This document shows, in pieces, positions 41,454 through 50,007 of a DNA stretch of 64,000 bases. The notes under the pieces are model-generated. The model made no database searches, was not told the origin of the DNA, and saw nothing but the letters and a program-made list of their open reading frames with translations. The number at the start of each line of letters is the position of its first letter. Position 1 is the first letter of the stretch. The position numbers were made by a program, and so were the translations under genes. The DNA lies in NCBI RefSeq assembly GCF_014648435.1, contig NZ_BMRC01000003.1, positions 434,001 to 498,000 of the forward strand, given 5' to 3'. Origin of the DNA: Nonomuraea spiralis (GTDB taxonomy: Bacteria > Actinomycetota > Actinomycetes > Streptosporangiales > Streptosporangiaceae).

Positions 41454-42836
41454 TCAGCACTTGTACGTGAAGCTCGCCTTGTCCGTACGCGCCGGGCCGG
41501 GTGAGAGCACCTTGAGCGTGGCCGTCGCCTTGACGCTGCTCTTGCCCGACAACGTCCAGCGCAGCGGCACGGAGTACGACGTCTGGTCCGACCTTGTGCG
41601 TAATGTGCCCTTGACGACCTCCTTGTCCAGGTTCTTGCGCCACTCGTAGCTGATCTCGCCCACGCCCCCGTTCGTGACCACCCTGCCCGTCACGACGATC
41701 GCGTCGTCGCAGCCCAGCGTCTTCTTCGGCACGGTGACGTCGATCGACATGACCGTCAGCTCGGGGACGTCCGTCAGCCTGAACCAGGCCATGATCGCGC
41801 CCGCCATGATGACCGCGAAGAGCGCCGAGGACAGGATCGTGCGCCGCCGTCGTCGCCGCGAGACCTTGGCCACCCGGCCGGCGGTCCGGTTCCCCGGCTG
41901 GTGGACGGTCGGGGCGCCGGTCCGTCCCTCGCGCCAGATCCGCTCGGCCGTCGTCTCCTGGCGCTGCTGGGCCGTCCCGGTCCCGGTGCCCACCCCCGGA
42001 CCGAACTGCAGCCGGGGTTGCGAGCCCGACGCCGGCACGCGCAGCAGCGTGACGATGTCGCCCTCGTCCTGCGGCGCCGGCGGCGGCTGCGTGGCGAACG
42101 GCGCCTGCGCGAACGCCGACCTGCCGCGTGCCGCCCGTGCCAGGGCGTCCCGGCTGATCAGGCCGCCGGGCAGCGCCTCGCGTTCCCGGGACAGCAGGGT
42201 CCTGGCCGCGTCGAGGCCGAGCGTGGTGGCCGTGCCGGCGGCCCGTTCGAACAGGCCGGCGGCGCGCGGCGCGGTCTGCGTGAAGGCGGCGGCCAGCCCG
42301 CGGGCCAGCGACGCCCAGCCCGCCGCGTCGCGCTCGCGCGGCGAGACCTGGCCGCGGATCGCGTCGGACAGGCCGCGCTCGGACAGCAGCGCGGCCCCCT
42401 CGGCGGTGACGACCACGGTCCCGGGGTGCACCGAGCCGTGCGTGACCCCGGCGGCGTGCAGCGCGATCAGCGTCTGCCCGGTCTCCATCAGCACCGACGC
42501 CGCCCCCGCCGGGTCGATGGGCGCGCCGGAGAGCAGGTCGGCCAGCGTCGGGCTGACCGCCTGCGCGGTGAGCAGCCACACCTGGTCGCCCGCCGCCACC
42601 ACGTCGGCCACCGGGATCAGCCCGCCCAGGCCGCCCAGCACGAGGTGCTGGTCGGTCATGACGGCGCTCACCACACGCTCCCGTACGCCGGGCATGCCGA
42701 TGACCCGAGGGTCGAACAGCAGCGCCCCGGCCCTGCGGCCGTCCGGCGAGATGGCGTCGATCCAGTTGCCGAGCTCGGTCATCCAGGTGTGCTCGGTGAG
42801 CCGGAACCCGGCGATTCCGTTCCTAGGGTTGTCCAT
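41454..42836 (-). CDS. membrane pseudokinase with external domain (third gene of kinase block)
   Basis: A 460-residue protein. The N-terminal 210 residues align in layout with a Ser/Thr kinase C-lobe: LHAAGVTHGSVHPGTVVV (130-143) replaces the HRDxKPEN loop and LLSERGL (151-157) replaces DFG, so catalytic Asp, Lys and Asn are lost; no glycine loop is visible either. A disordered linker, basic RRRRR stretch, one membrane helix (about 333-352) and an external Ig-like domain with two cysteines follow. It lies 21 bp downstream of an active-looking kinase with the same membrane topology. I infer a regulatory pseudokinase, comparable in principle to the kinase-like domain of mycobacterial MviN. Confidence 0.78.
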   Translation of the reverse strand: MDNPRNGIAGFRLTEHTWMTELGNWIDAISPDGRRAGALLFDPRVIGMPGVRERVVSAVMTDQHLVLGGLGGLIPVADVVAAGDQVWLLTAQAVSPTLADLLSGAPIDPAGAASVLMETGQTLIALHAAGVTHGSVHPGTVVVTAEGAALLSERGLSDAIRGQVSPRERDAAGWASLARGLAAAFTQTAPRAAGLFERAAGTATTLGLDAARTLLSREREALPGGLISRDALARAARGRSAFAQAPFATQPPPAPQDEGDIVTLLRVPASGSQPRLQFGPGVGTGTGTAQQRQETTAERIWREGRTGAPTVHQPGNRTAGRVAKVSRRRRRRTILSSALFAVIMAGAIMAWFRLTDVPELTVMSIDVTVPKKTLGCDDAIVVTGRVVTNGGVGEISYEWRKNLDKEVVKGTLRTRSDQTSYSVPLRWTLSGKSSVKATATLKVLSPGPARTDKASFTYKC

Positions 42837-42857
42837 CGCCGTTGCCCCCCGGCGCGT

Positions 42858-44540
42858 CTAGCGCTGCTTTCTGTGACGTCCCGTCATGCGACGCTTCACC
42901 GCAAGTGTGACCGGAACCGCGCCGGACGTCATCAGGCCGAGCGCGAGGAGTCCGGCCTGCGCCTTGCCCACCTGGTCCAGGGTGGGCGTCTGGGTGCCGC
43001 CTCCGCCGTCGCCGCCGTCGTCGGTCGAGGTCCGGGTCGGCTCCTGCGTCTCGGAGGGCGGCGTGCTGGTCGGGGGCGTGCTGGTCGGGGGCGTCCGGGT
43101 GGGGGGCGTCCTCGTGGGCGGGGCGGAGGTCGGGGTCGGGGTGGGCGTGGGGGCGGCCGAGGTGGGCTTGCTGCCGTTGCTGGTCGTGCTGTTCTTGCCC
43201 GTGATGTCCGGCTCCGGCGAGTCGGTCGGGGTCGGCGTCCTGACCGGCTTCCTGGTCGGCTTGCGCGTCGGGGTCGGCCGGGGCGTCCGCGACGGCGAGG
43301 GTGACGCCGTCGCCGTCGGCAGGACGGGCGGCGACGTCGAGACCGCCGGGGCCGTGGACGTCGGCGTCGGGTCGGGCTCGGAGGTGGTCTCCTCCGGCGT
43401 CGCGGTCGGCTCCTCCTCCGTCGGCTCCTCCTCGGTCGGCTCCTCGATCACGGGGTCGGCCCCGCTCGGCGTGACCTCGCTGGTCTGCGCCCGCAGCACC
43501 GGCTCGTCGGTGGAGGAGTTGACCAGGATCACGCCCACGGTGACCACCACGCCGACGGCGACCGCGCCGATCGCGACCTTGGCCGAGAGCTTGCTGAGCA
43601 GGCGCGCGGGTTCGGGGAAGCGGGTCTCGGTGAGCGCGGTCTGCGTCTCGACCGGATCGTGCAGCGGGCTCGGGAACAGCAGGATCAGCAGGCCCGCGAG
43701 CGCGGCCAGGCGGCGGCGTCCGCGCTCCTCCCAGTCGGCGCCGTACGCCTCGGCCGCGATGGCCTCCAGCTCGGTCAGGAACGCCTCCGCGGACGGCGGC
43801 CGCTCGTCCGGCTGCTTGGCCAGGCCGCGTTCGACCAGGCCCTGCAGCGCCTGCGGCACCTCCTCCACGGGTGGCGGCGCGCTCTGGTGCTGGCGGGCGA
43901 GCGCGGCGATGTTGGGCGCCCGGTAGGGCCGGGTGCCGGTCAGGCACTCGAAGAACACCACGGTGGCGGCGTAGACGTCGGTCGTGGGCCCGGCGGGACC
44001 GCCCGCCCACTGCTCCGGCGCCATGTACGGCGGCGTGCCCGCGGCGCTGACCCCCTCGCCGGCCCGGACCGCGATGCCGAAGTCCACCAGCTTGCTCACG
44101 CCGTCGCCCTGGACCATCACGTTCTCGGGCTTGAAGTCGCGGTGGACGACGCCGATCGAGTGCGCGGCGGCCAGGCCCTGGAGCGAGCCCTTGAGCACGA
44201 CCAGCGCGGCCTCGGCCCCGGTCGGCCCCTCGGACCGGAGGATCTCGCGCAGCGAGACGCCGTTGACCAGCTCCATGACGATCGCGGCGCCCTGCCCGGA
44301 CTCGACGTAGTCGATCAGGCGCGCGTGGTGCGAGCTCTGCAGGGTGCCGATCAGCCGGGCCTCGTGCCGGAACCTGGCCACGAAGCCCATGTCGGACCTG
44401 AGCTCGTCGTTGAGGTATTTGATGGCGACTTCCACGCCGTCGTGATCGCGCGTGGCCAGGACCACCCGGCCGGCGGCACCGCTGCCCAGTTCCCGGACTT
44501 CGGTATAGCCGGGGACCCCCCACTGCCCTTCGCCGTACAT
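42858..44540 (-). CDS. membrane Ser/Thr protein kinase
   Basis: A 560-residue Hanks-type kinase. Kinase domain about 12-270: glycine loop LGSGAAGRV, Lys41 in VAIKYL, HRDFKPEN (Asp135), DFG (Asp153), APE and the GLAKQPDERP end. One membrane helix (about 317-336) is followed by a long Thr-Pro-Ser-Glu-rich external stalk and a second hydrophobic helix near the C-terminus (LLALGLMTSGAVPVTLAV) with a basic tail. The stalk contains a 15-bp tandem repeat encoding TPPT units. GAGGAG precedes the ATG by 8 bases. It probably senses or spans the cell wall. Confidence 0.93.
   Translation of the reverse strand: MYGEGQWGVPGYTEVRELGSGAAGRVVLATRDHDGVEVAIKYLNDELRSDMGFVARFRHEARLIGTLQSSHHARLIDYVESGQGAAIVMELVNGVSLREILRSEGPTGAEAALVVLKGSLQGLAAAHSIGVVHRDFKPENVMVQGDGVSKLVDFGIAVRAGEGVSAAGTPPYMAPEQWAGGPAGPTTDVYAATVVFFECLTGTRPYRAPNIAALARQHQSAPPPVEEVPQALQGLVERGLAKQPDERPPSAEAFLTELEAIAAEAYGADWEERGRRRLAALAGLLILLFPSPLHDPVETQTALTETRFPEPARLLSKLSAKVAIGAVAVGVVVTVGVILVNSSTDEPVLRAQTSEVTPSGADPVIEEPTEEEPTEEEPTATPEETTSEPDPTPTSTAPAVSTSPPVLPTATASPSPSRTPRPTPTRKPTRKPVRTPTPTDSPEPDITGKNSTTSNGSKPTSAAPTPTPTPTSAPPTRTPPTRTPPTSTPPTSTPPSETQEPTRTSTDDGGDGGGGTQTPTLDQVGKAQAGLLALGLMTSGAVPVTLAVKRRMTGRHRKQR
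43061..43120 (-). repeat. 15-bp tandem repeat coding for Thr-Pro-Pro stalk
   Basis: Four 15-bp units (GCGTGCTGGTCGGGG on the plus strand at 43061, 43076 and variants at 43091, 43106) encode the (S/R)TPPT repeats of the kinase's external stalk. Confidence 0.8.
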
Positions 44541-44653
44541 AAAACGGTCTCCTCTGGAGTCATCGGGCCCCCACCCGCATCAAACGCTGCGTAGCTTAAC
44601 CAGAGGGAAGGGCTTTCCCACCACCGATATGCCGATATGGCCGAATCGGGAGG

Positions 44654-47056
44654 TCAGTCGCCCCTGTCGGGAGTGTCTGATTGTGGGGATTCCTGCGGTT
44701 TGGGTGTTTCGTGCGGTTTTGGGGTCTCTTCTGGTTTGGGGGTCTCCCTGGGGCACTCCGGGGTTCTCCCGCTCGCCCGGTCGGAGCCGTTGGCCGCGCC
44801 GGGCGACGTGCTCGCCGTGACGGCCCAGGTCGTGCCGCACGGGATCTTCAGCGACCGGCTCACCGTCCTCGTGTAGGAGGTGTCGCCGGACAACGTCAGC
44901 CGCTCCGAGCCGGCCTGCTCGCCGCCGAGCAGGAACCCCACGTCGAGCGTCACCGGCCGGTCGTCGGCCGTGACCACCGAGACGGTCGCCACGAGGCCGC
45001 TCTCGCCGGGCCCGGCCCTGACGATCGAGACCTGCTTCACGGCGGGCGGGCAGGTGACCTCGGTACGGGCGGTCTGCGTACGGTCGCCGGCGCGGACCCG
45101 TACCGAGAGGGTGGCGCCGCAGGGGCGCGACCTGAAGGAGTGGGCGAAGGCCCGGAAGTAGGAGGTACGGCCGGACAAGGTCGCCGTACGGGTGCCGACG
45201 GTGTCGCCGTTCACCGCGAACGCGGCCTCGACCGGGATCTCGCCGGTCCCGTCGGCCGTCACCCTGACCTGGGCGCGCGCGGTCAGGCCCGGCGCGTCGG
45301 GCATCACCAGCGAGACGCGCAGCCCGCTCACCCGCGTCGGGCAGTCCGGCACGGACACCGAGGAGGACCGGGCGCCGCCCGGCGCGGCGGGGGAGGTGAG
45401 GACGGTGAGCGTGACGGTCCTGCCGCAGGGGCGTTCGCCGAGGTCCCAGGTGAAGGACCGGGTGTAGGAGGTCGCGCCGCTCAGCCGCAGGCTCTGGGTA
45501 CGGCCGCCGCTGCCGGGAGCGGTCCACGTCCCGGTGGCGGTCACGGCGGCGGCCCCGCCGGTCCGTACGGTCACCGAGGCCCGCGCGACGCCGTCGCCGT
45601 CCACCGTCACGTCGCCGACGCTCACCCCGAGGACGGTCGCGACGGGAGTGGGAGTGGGAGTGGGAGTCGGCGTGGGCGTCGGGGTCGGGGTCGGGGTCGG
45701 AGTCCGCGTGGGCGTCGGCGTGGGGGTCGGCGTGCGAGTGGGTGTGCGGGTGGGGGTCGGCGGGGGCTTCGGCGATGCGGTCCTGGTGGGCTTGCTCGTG
45801 GGCTGCCTCGTGGGTTTCCTCGTGGGCCCGGCGCTCGGCGGGTGCGGGGCCGCGGTGGTGGCGGGCGGCTCCGGGTCGGTGGTCGTCGGGGGCAGCAGCA
45901 GCTGGGGCGAGGCCGTGGGCGTGGGCCGTTCCTCGGGGGAGGTCTCCGGCGTCGCCTCGGGCGTGCTCGGCGGGGCGGCGACGTCCTCGGTCGTGACCGT
46001 GGCGGGCGGTACCGCCGCGGCCGCCCCGACCGGCTGCTCGGGGGGCTGCCGCCGGGCGGCGAGCGCGAGCACCACCGCGACCGTCACCACCGCCGCCAGC
46101 GCGGTCCCCATGCCCACCCGCACCGCGTTGGACCGCAGCCCGCGGAAGACGGTCCTGGCCAGCGACGTGCTCACCTCGGGGACGGGCTGCTGCGGGACCG
46201 GCAGGAGCAGCGCGAGCAGGGCCACGAGCGCGGCCAGGCGCCGCCTGCCCCGCTCCTCCCACTCCTCGCCGTACGCGGCCTGCGCCGTGGCCTCCAGCTC
46301 GTCCACGAAGGCGAGGGCGCTCGGCGGCCGGTCCAGCGGCTCCTTGGCCAGACCGCGCCGGATCAGCGCCTGCACCGGCTCGGGCGCGTCGTGGAACGGT
46401 ACGGGCGCGTGCACGTGCTGGTAGCCGAGCACGCTGGGCTCGGTCGACCGGTACGGCCGGTGCCCGGTCAGGCACTCGAAGAACACCGCCGTGGCCGCGT
46501 ACACGTCGGTCGCCGGCGTGGCGGGCAGCCCCGCCCACAACTCCGGCGCCATGTACGGCGGCGTCCCCTCGGGATGCGTGGCCGTGCCCTGCGGGACCGC
46601 GACGCCGAAGTCCACGAGCTTGCTCACGCCGTCGTCGCGGACGAGCACGTTCTCGGGCTTGTAGTCCTTGTGCACGACCCCGGCCTTGTGCGCCCTGGCC
46701 AGGCCCAGCAGCGAGCCCTTGAGCACGACGAGCGCGGCCTCAGGCTCGGTGGTGCCGTTCTCGCGCAGCAGGGCGCGCAGCGAGACGCCGTTGACCAGTT
46801 CCATCACGATGCAGGCGCCGTTCGGCTCCTGGATGTACTCCCACATCGTGGCGATGTGCGGGTCGCGTAACGAGGTCAGGACCCGCGCCTCGGCCTGGAA
46901 GCGGGACAGGGCGGCGGGGTCGCGCAGCAGCGCCTCGGAGAGGTACTTGACCGCGACCCGCACCCCCGTCTCGTCGTGCACGGCCAGCGCGACCCGCCCG
47001 CTGGCGCCCGCGCCGAGCTGTCTGATCTCCGTGTAACCGGGAGCACTCCACTCCAT
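44654..47056 (-). CDS. membrane Ser/Thr protein kinase with multiple external Ig-like domains
   Basis: An 800-residue kinase. Kinase domain: LGAGASGRV, Lys37, VVHKDYKPEN with Asp131 (Lys replaces the Arg of HRD), DFG Asp149, and APE. The membrane helix is at about 315-335, followed by a Pro/Thr-rich stalk with a pure Thr-Pro run, then at least three beta-rich repeats of about 95 residues, each with SYTRSF/SYFRAF/SYTRTV and a CG(R/A/T) cysteine pattern (RPCGRTVTL, RPCGATLSV, IPCGTTWAV). The repeats suggest ligand binding outside the cell. ATG follows GGGAGAGGGCG. It lies just upstream of the second kinase, a likely duplication. Confidence 0.92.
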   Translation of the reverse strand: MEWSAPGYTEIRQLGAGASGRVALAVHDETGVRVAVKYLSEALLRDPAALSRFQAEARVLTSLRDPHIATMWEYIQEPNGACIVMELVNGVSLRALLRENGTTEPEAALVVLKGSLLGLARAHKAGVVHKDYKPENVLVRDDGVSKLVDFGVAVPQGTATHPEGTPPYMAPELWAGLPATPATDVYAATAVFFECLTGHRPYRSTEPSVLGYQHVHAPVPFHDAPEPVQALIRRGLAKEPLDRPPSALAFVDELEATAQAAYGEEWEERGRRRLAALVALLALLLPVPQQPVPEVSTSLARTVFRGLRSNAVRVGMGTALAAVVTVAVVLALAARRQPPEQPVGAAAAVPPATVTTEDVAAPPSTPEATPETSPEERPTPTASPQLLLPPTTTDPEPPATTAAPHPPSAGPTRKPTRQPTSKPTRTASPKPPPTPTRTPTRTPTPTPTPTRTPTPTPTPTPTPTPTPTPTPVATVLGVSVGDVTVDGDGVARASVTVRTGGAAAVTATGTWTAPGSGGRTQSLRLSGATSYTRSFTWDLGERPCGRTVTLTVLTSPAAPGGARSSSVSVPDCPTRVSGLRVSLVMPDAPGLTARAQVRVTADGTGEIPVEAAFAVNGDTVGTRTATLSGRTSYFRAFAHSFRSRPCGATLSVRVRAGDRTQTARTEVTCPPAVKQVSIVRAGPGESGLVATVSVVTADDRPVTLDVGFLLGGEQAGSERLTLSGDTSYTRTVSRSLKIPCGTTWAVTASTSPGAANGSDRASGRTPECPRETPKPEETPKPHETPKPQESPQSDTPDRGD
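45643..45764 (-). repeat. low-complexity Thr-Pro dipeptide tract
   Basis: A run of 6-bp units of the GGAGTG / GGCGTC / GGGGTC type on the plus strand codes for alternating Thr-Pro (with a few Arg) on the minus strand, forming a wall-spanning stalk. It is a likely site of length variation. Confidence 0.85.
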
Positions 47057-47141
47057 CGCCCTCTCCCATCAGGAGCCGGCCCACCTGATGAGACGCGTGA
47101 TCAAGGAGTCGGGTTTGCCAGGTGGTTCCGGATTCATGGAA

Positions 47142-47780
47142 CTACTCCCGACGGAGGATGTGAACTGGTATATCGATACCTTCTGGAAGTGCCGGATCCG
47201 CTTGCGGCTCGCCCCACGTCGTGACCAGGGGATGCACGCCCGCCCAGACCGGCAGCGCGTAGTCCTCCTCGTCGTCGATCGGCGCCCCGCGGCGGATCTT
47301 GACCGACGCCTCGTCCAGCGGCAGCGCCAGCACGGCCGTGGCGGCCAGCTCCTTGCGCGTGGGCTGCCGGACGTAGTCCCACTGGCCGGGGGCGAGCTGC
47401 TCGGTGAGCGCCCGCAGGGCCGCCAGCCGCTCGTCCGGGTCCGTCACCAGCCGGGCGCGGCCGTAGATGATCGCCGAACGGTAGTTGACGGAGTGGTTGA
47501 AGACCGACCGGGCCAGCACGATGCCGTCCACGTGCGTGACCGTCACGCACACCTCGTCGCCGCCGCCGGCCCGCAGTGACCGGGCGCCGGTGGAGCCGTG
47601 CAGGTAGAGGGTCTCGCCGATCCTGCCGTAGCCGGTGGGCACCACCATGGGGTGGCCGTCGACCACGACACCCAGGTGGCAGAACAGCCCGGTGTCCAGC
47701 ACCTCGTACAGGTCGTTCGGGTCGGTGCTGCCGCGGTGCTTCTCTCGGCCGAGAGTCGTGCGGGGAGTGGAGGAGAGCAT
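47142..47780 (-). CDS. pyridoxamine 5'-phosphate oxidase family protein
   Basis: A 212-residue split-barrel protein: GLFCHLGVVVDGHPMVVPTGYGR, LYLHGSTGARSLR, VCVTVTHVDGIVLARS and HSVNYRSAIIYGRARLV match the FMN-binding PNPOx_2 group (often annotated as nitroimidazole-resistance or flavin-nucleotide-binding proteins). It is divergent from a MocR-type regulator with 71 bases between the starts; an imperfect inverted repeat lies in that gap. No ribosome site precedes its ATG, so leaderless translation is likely. Whether it oxidises PNP/PMP or another substrate is open. Confidence 0.88.
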   Translation of the reverse strand: MLSSTPRTTLGREKHRGSTDPNDLYEVLDTGLFCHLGVVVDGHPMVVPTGYGRIGETLYLHGSTGARSLRAGGGDEVCVTVTHVDGIVLARSVFNHSVNYRSAIIYGRARLVTDPDERLAALRALTEQLAPGQWDYVRQPTRKELAATAVLALPLDEASVKIRRGAPIDDEEDYALPVWAGVHPLVTTWGEPQADPALPEGIDIPVHILRRE

Positions 47781-47799
47781 GATTCGACGCTAATCGTGA

Positions 47800-47824
47800 A
47801 GTGGACCTATCCTGTAGGGCCACT
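47800..47824. promoter_or_regulatory. putative MocR/PdxR operator in the divergent promoter
   Basis: AGTGGACCTA (47800-47809) and TAGGGCCACT (47815-47824) form a 10-5-10 inverted repeat with one mismatch. A further CCACT occurs at 47844-47848. Location between a MocR gene and its divergent PNPOx target is the classical MocR arrangement. Confidence 0.5.
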
Positions 47825-47851
47825 ATCGGACCCTTCCTAGAGACCACTTCC

Positions 47852-49246
47852 GTGCGCACCCACATTGACCTGCCGGTATCCCTGTCCCGCGAATCGGCCG
47901 TGCCGCTCACCACCCAGCTCGCCGGCTGGCTGCGGCAGGCCATGATGGGCGGCGCGCTCGCCCCGGGCGAACGGCTGCCGTCCACGCGGGCGCTGGCGGA
48001 CCAGCTCTCCGTGAGCAGGACGGTGGTGACCGAGGCGTACCAGCAGCTCTACGCCGAAGGCTGGCTGGAGGGACGGCACGGGTCGGGCACGTTCGTGGCG
48101 GCCATGGAGTCGCACGTCCCGCCCCGCGAGCGTTCGTACGAACCGCCGCCCCCCGCCCGCCGCCCCGCGGGCGAGTGGATCGACCTGCGCCCCGGCGAGC
48201 CCTGGGTACGCGACTACGACCGGGCCGCCTGGAAGCGCGCCTGGCGCAAGGCGGGCGAGCTGCCGCCGGGCGACTCGCCCGACCTCCACGGCCTGCCGCG
48301 CCTGCGCGAACTGCTCGCCGACCACCTGCGCAGGGCCAGAGGCATGGCCGTCGGCCCGGAGAACGTCCTGGTCACCAGGGGCACCGGCAACGGGCTCGAC
48401 CTGTGCGCGCTGGCCCTGCTGGCGGGCGGCGGGCGGGCCGGCGTCGAGGACCCGGGCTACCACGTGGCCCGCACCGTGTTCGCGGCCAGGGGCGCCGAGG
48501 TCGTGCCCTGCCCGGTCGACGAGGACGGCGTGATCGTCGACGACCTCCCGCGCGACCTGCGCGTCCTGTACACCACCCCGGCCCACCAGTACCCGCTGGG
48601 CGGCCGGCTGCCCATCCCGCGCAGGGAACGCCTGCTGGCCTGGGCCAGGAGCACCGGCGCCACGATCGTCGAGGACGACTACGACGCCGAGTTCCGCTAC
48701 GACGTCGCCCCCCTGCCCGCCCTCTACGGCCTCGACCCCACCCGCGTCGTGCTCCTCGGCTCGCTGTCCAAGATCCTCGCCCCCGACGTCGGCGTCGGCT
48801 GGCTGGTCGGCACGCCCGACCTGGTCGCCAGGATCGCCGCCCTGCGCGCCGCGGTCTCCGACCGCACCAGCGGACCGGTCCAGCAGGCCGTCGCCACTCT
48901 CCTGGAAAGCGGTGACCTCGACCGCCACCTGCGCCGGATGCGCCTGGAGTACGCCCGCCGCCGCGCCGTCGTCGTGGAGCTCCTCGGCCCGGTCTGCCGC
49001 CTGCGCGGCGACACCGCCGGCCTGCACGTCGTGGCCGAGCTGCCGGCGGGCGCCGTCCAGGGGGTCGTGGAACGGGCCAGGGAACGCGGCGTGCTGCTCG
49101 ACCCGGCCGACCGCCACCACCACGACCGCGCCCGCCTGCACGGCCTGGTCCTCGGCTACGGCTCGGCCTCGCTGCGGGACGTCCGGCGCGGCTGCGCGGT
49201 ACTGGCCGAGCTGATCCGGGATGCTCAGGCCGGATTGAGTACTTGA
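47852..49246 (+). CDS. MocR/PdxR-type GntR regulator with aminotransferase domain
   Basis: A 464-residue fusion of a GntR winged helix (residues about 15-80; LPSTRALADQLSVSRTVVTEAYQQL) and a class I aminotransferase fold with the PLP lysine Lys307 in GSLSKILAPDVGVGWL. MocR proteins bind PLP and control vitamin B6 or amino-acid genes; the divergent PNPOx-family gene suggests B6-linked control. GTG 47852 lies close to the operator and has no Shine-Dalgarno. The longer start upstream would run through the operator. Length is normal for the family. Confidence 0.93.
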   Translation: MRTHIDLPVSLSRESAVPLTTQLAGWLRQAMMGGALAPGERLPSTRALADQLSVSRTVVTEAYQQLYAEGWLEGRHGSGTFVAAMESHVPPRERSYEPPPPARRPAGEWIDLRPGEPWVRDYDRAAWKRAWRKAGELPPGDSPDLHGLPRLRELLADHLRRARGMAVGPENVLVTRGTGNGLDLCALALLAGGGRAGVEDPGYHVARTVFAARGAEVVPCPVDEDGVIVDDLPRDLRVLYTTPAHQYPLGGRLPIPRRERLLAWARSTGATIVEDDYDAEFRYDVAPLPALYGLDPTRVVLLGSLSKILAPDVGVGWLVGTPDLVARIAALRAAVSDRTSGPVQQAVATLLESGDLDRHLRRMRLEYARRRAVVVELLGPVCRLRGDTAGLHVVAELPAGAVQGVVERARERGVLLDPADRHHHDRARLHGLVLGYGSASLRDVRRGCAVLAELIRDAQAGLST

Positions 49247-49287
49247 GCGCTGGCGGCCCCGGCCCCGCCGTCGGCAGGGTGGCGGGC

Positions 49288-50007
49288 ATGAAATCCTGGT
49301 TCCTGCTGGTCTCGCTGCTCGCCACGGCGCTCACCGCGTGGCTCGTCCTCTACGCGGGCGTGCCCCTGTCCACGCTGCTGTCGCTGGGCCTCGGTGCGGT
49401 CTGCCTGGTCTGGCTGGTCGTCCTGCTGACCTTCCCGTGGAACCTGTCCTTCGCCGCCCGGCAGGTCGTGCACGAGATCGCGGTCTCCCGCGAGTCCGGC
49501 ATCGAGGTCCCGGCCGGCCGCGAGGAGGAGGCCAGGACGATCGCCCGCCGCATGCTCGTCCTCGCGGTCGCCGGGCACGTGGTGTCGGCCGTCGTGGTCG
49601 CGGTGGTCACGTTCTTCTCGGGGCGGGACGTCGGCTACTACTTCGCCGGGTTCTACCTGCTGGCCACCGCGTTCCGGCCGGCCGGGGCGTACGTCGCCCA
49701 CCTGCGCGAGCGGGTCAGGACGCTGGGGCGCGAGGCCCGCTACCCGCGCCTCGACGTGATCGCGCTGCGCGACCAGGTCGAGGCGCTGACCGCCGCCTCC
49801 GAACGGCTCACGCGGGAGGTCGAGGAGGTCGGCACCGAGCTCGCGGCCGCCAGGGCCGGACTGGAACGTGCCGACCACGACCTGAGCCGGCGCCTCACCC
49901 TCATGGCCCGCCGCTTCGAGGAGACCGTGGACGGCCTGAACGACAACCAGGAGGTCATCACCGGCCTGCGGGCGTTCCTTCGGCTGGTTCGCGCGGACCC
50001 CGCGTAG
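49288..50007 (+). CDS. uncharacterised membrane protein with C-terminal coiled coil
   Basis: A 239-residue protein from ATG 49288 (GGCGGG upstream); a start at 49243 would add 15 residues. Two helices at the N-terminus (FLLVSLLATALTAWLVLYAGV, read loosely; LLSLGLGAVCLVWLVVLLTF), two more around 95-140, and a C-terminal heptad-rich region (LDVIALRDQVEALTAASERLTREVEEVG, in segments) predict a membrane anchor with a cytoplasmic coiled coil. I do not recognise the family. Its last 50 bases overlap the convergent DegT-like gene. Confidence 0.7.
   Translation: MKSWFLLVSLLATALTAWLVLYAGVPLSTLLSLGLGAVCLVWLVVLLTFPWNLSFAARQVVHEIAVSRESGIEVPAGREEEARTIARRMLVLAVAGHVVSAVVVAVVTFFSGRDVGYYFAGFYLLATAFRPAGAYVAHLRERVRTLGREARYPRLDVIALRDQVEALTAASERLTREVEEVGTELAAARAGLERADHDLSRRLTLMARRFEETVDGLNDNQEVITGLRAFLRLVRADPA

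Noticed and set aside
43061..45764. CRISPR-like array
   Set aside because: The repeats are 6-15 bp without spacers, in frame, and encode Pro/Thr-rich stalks.
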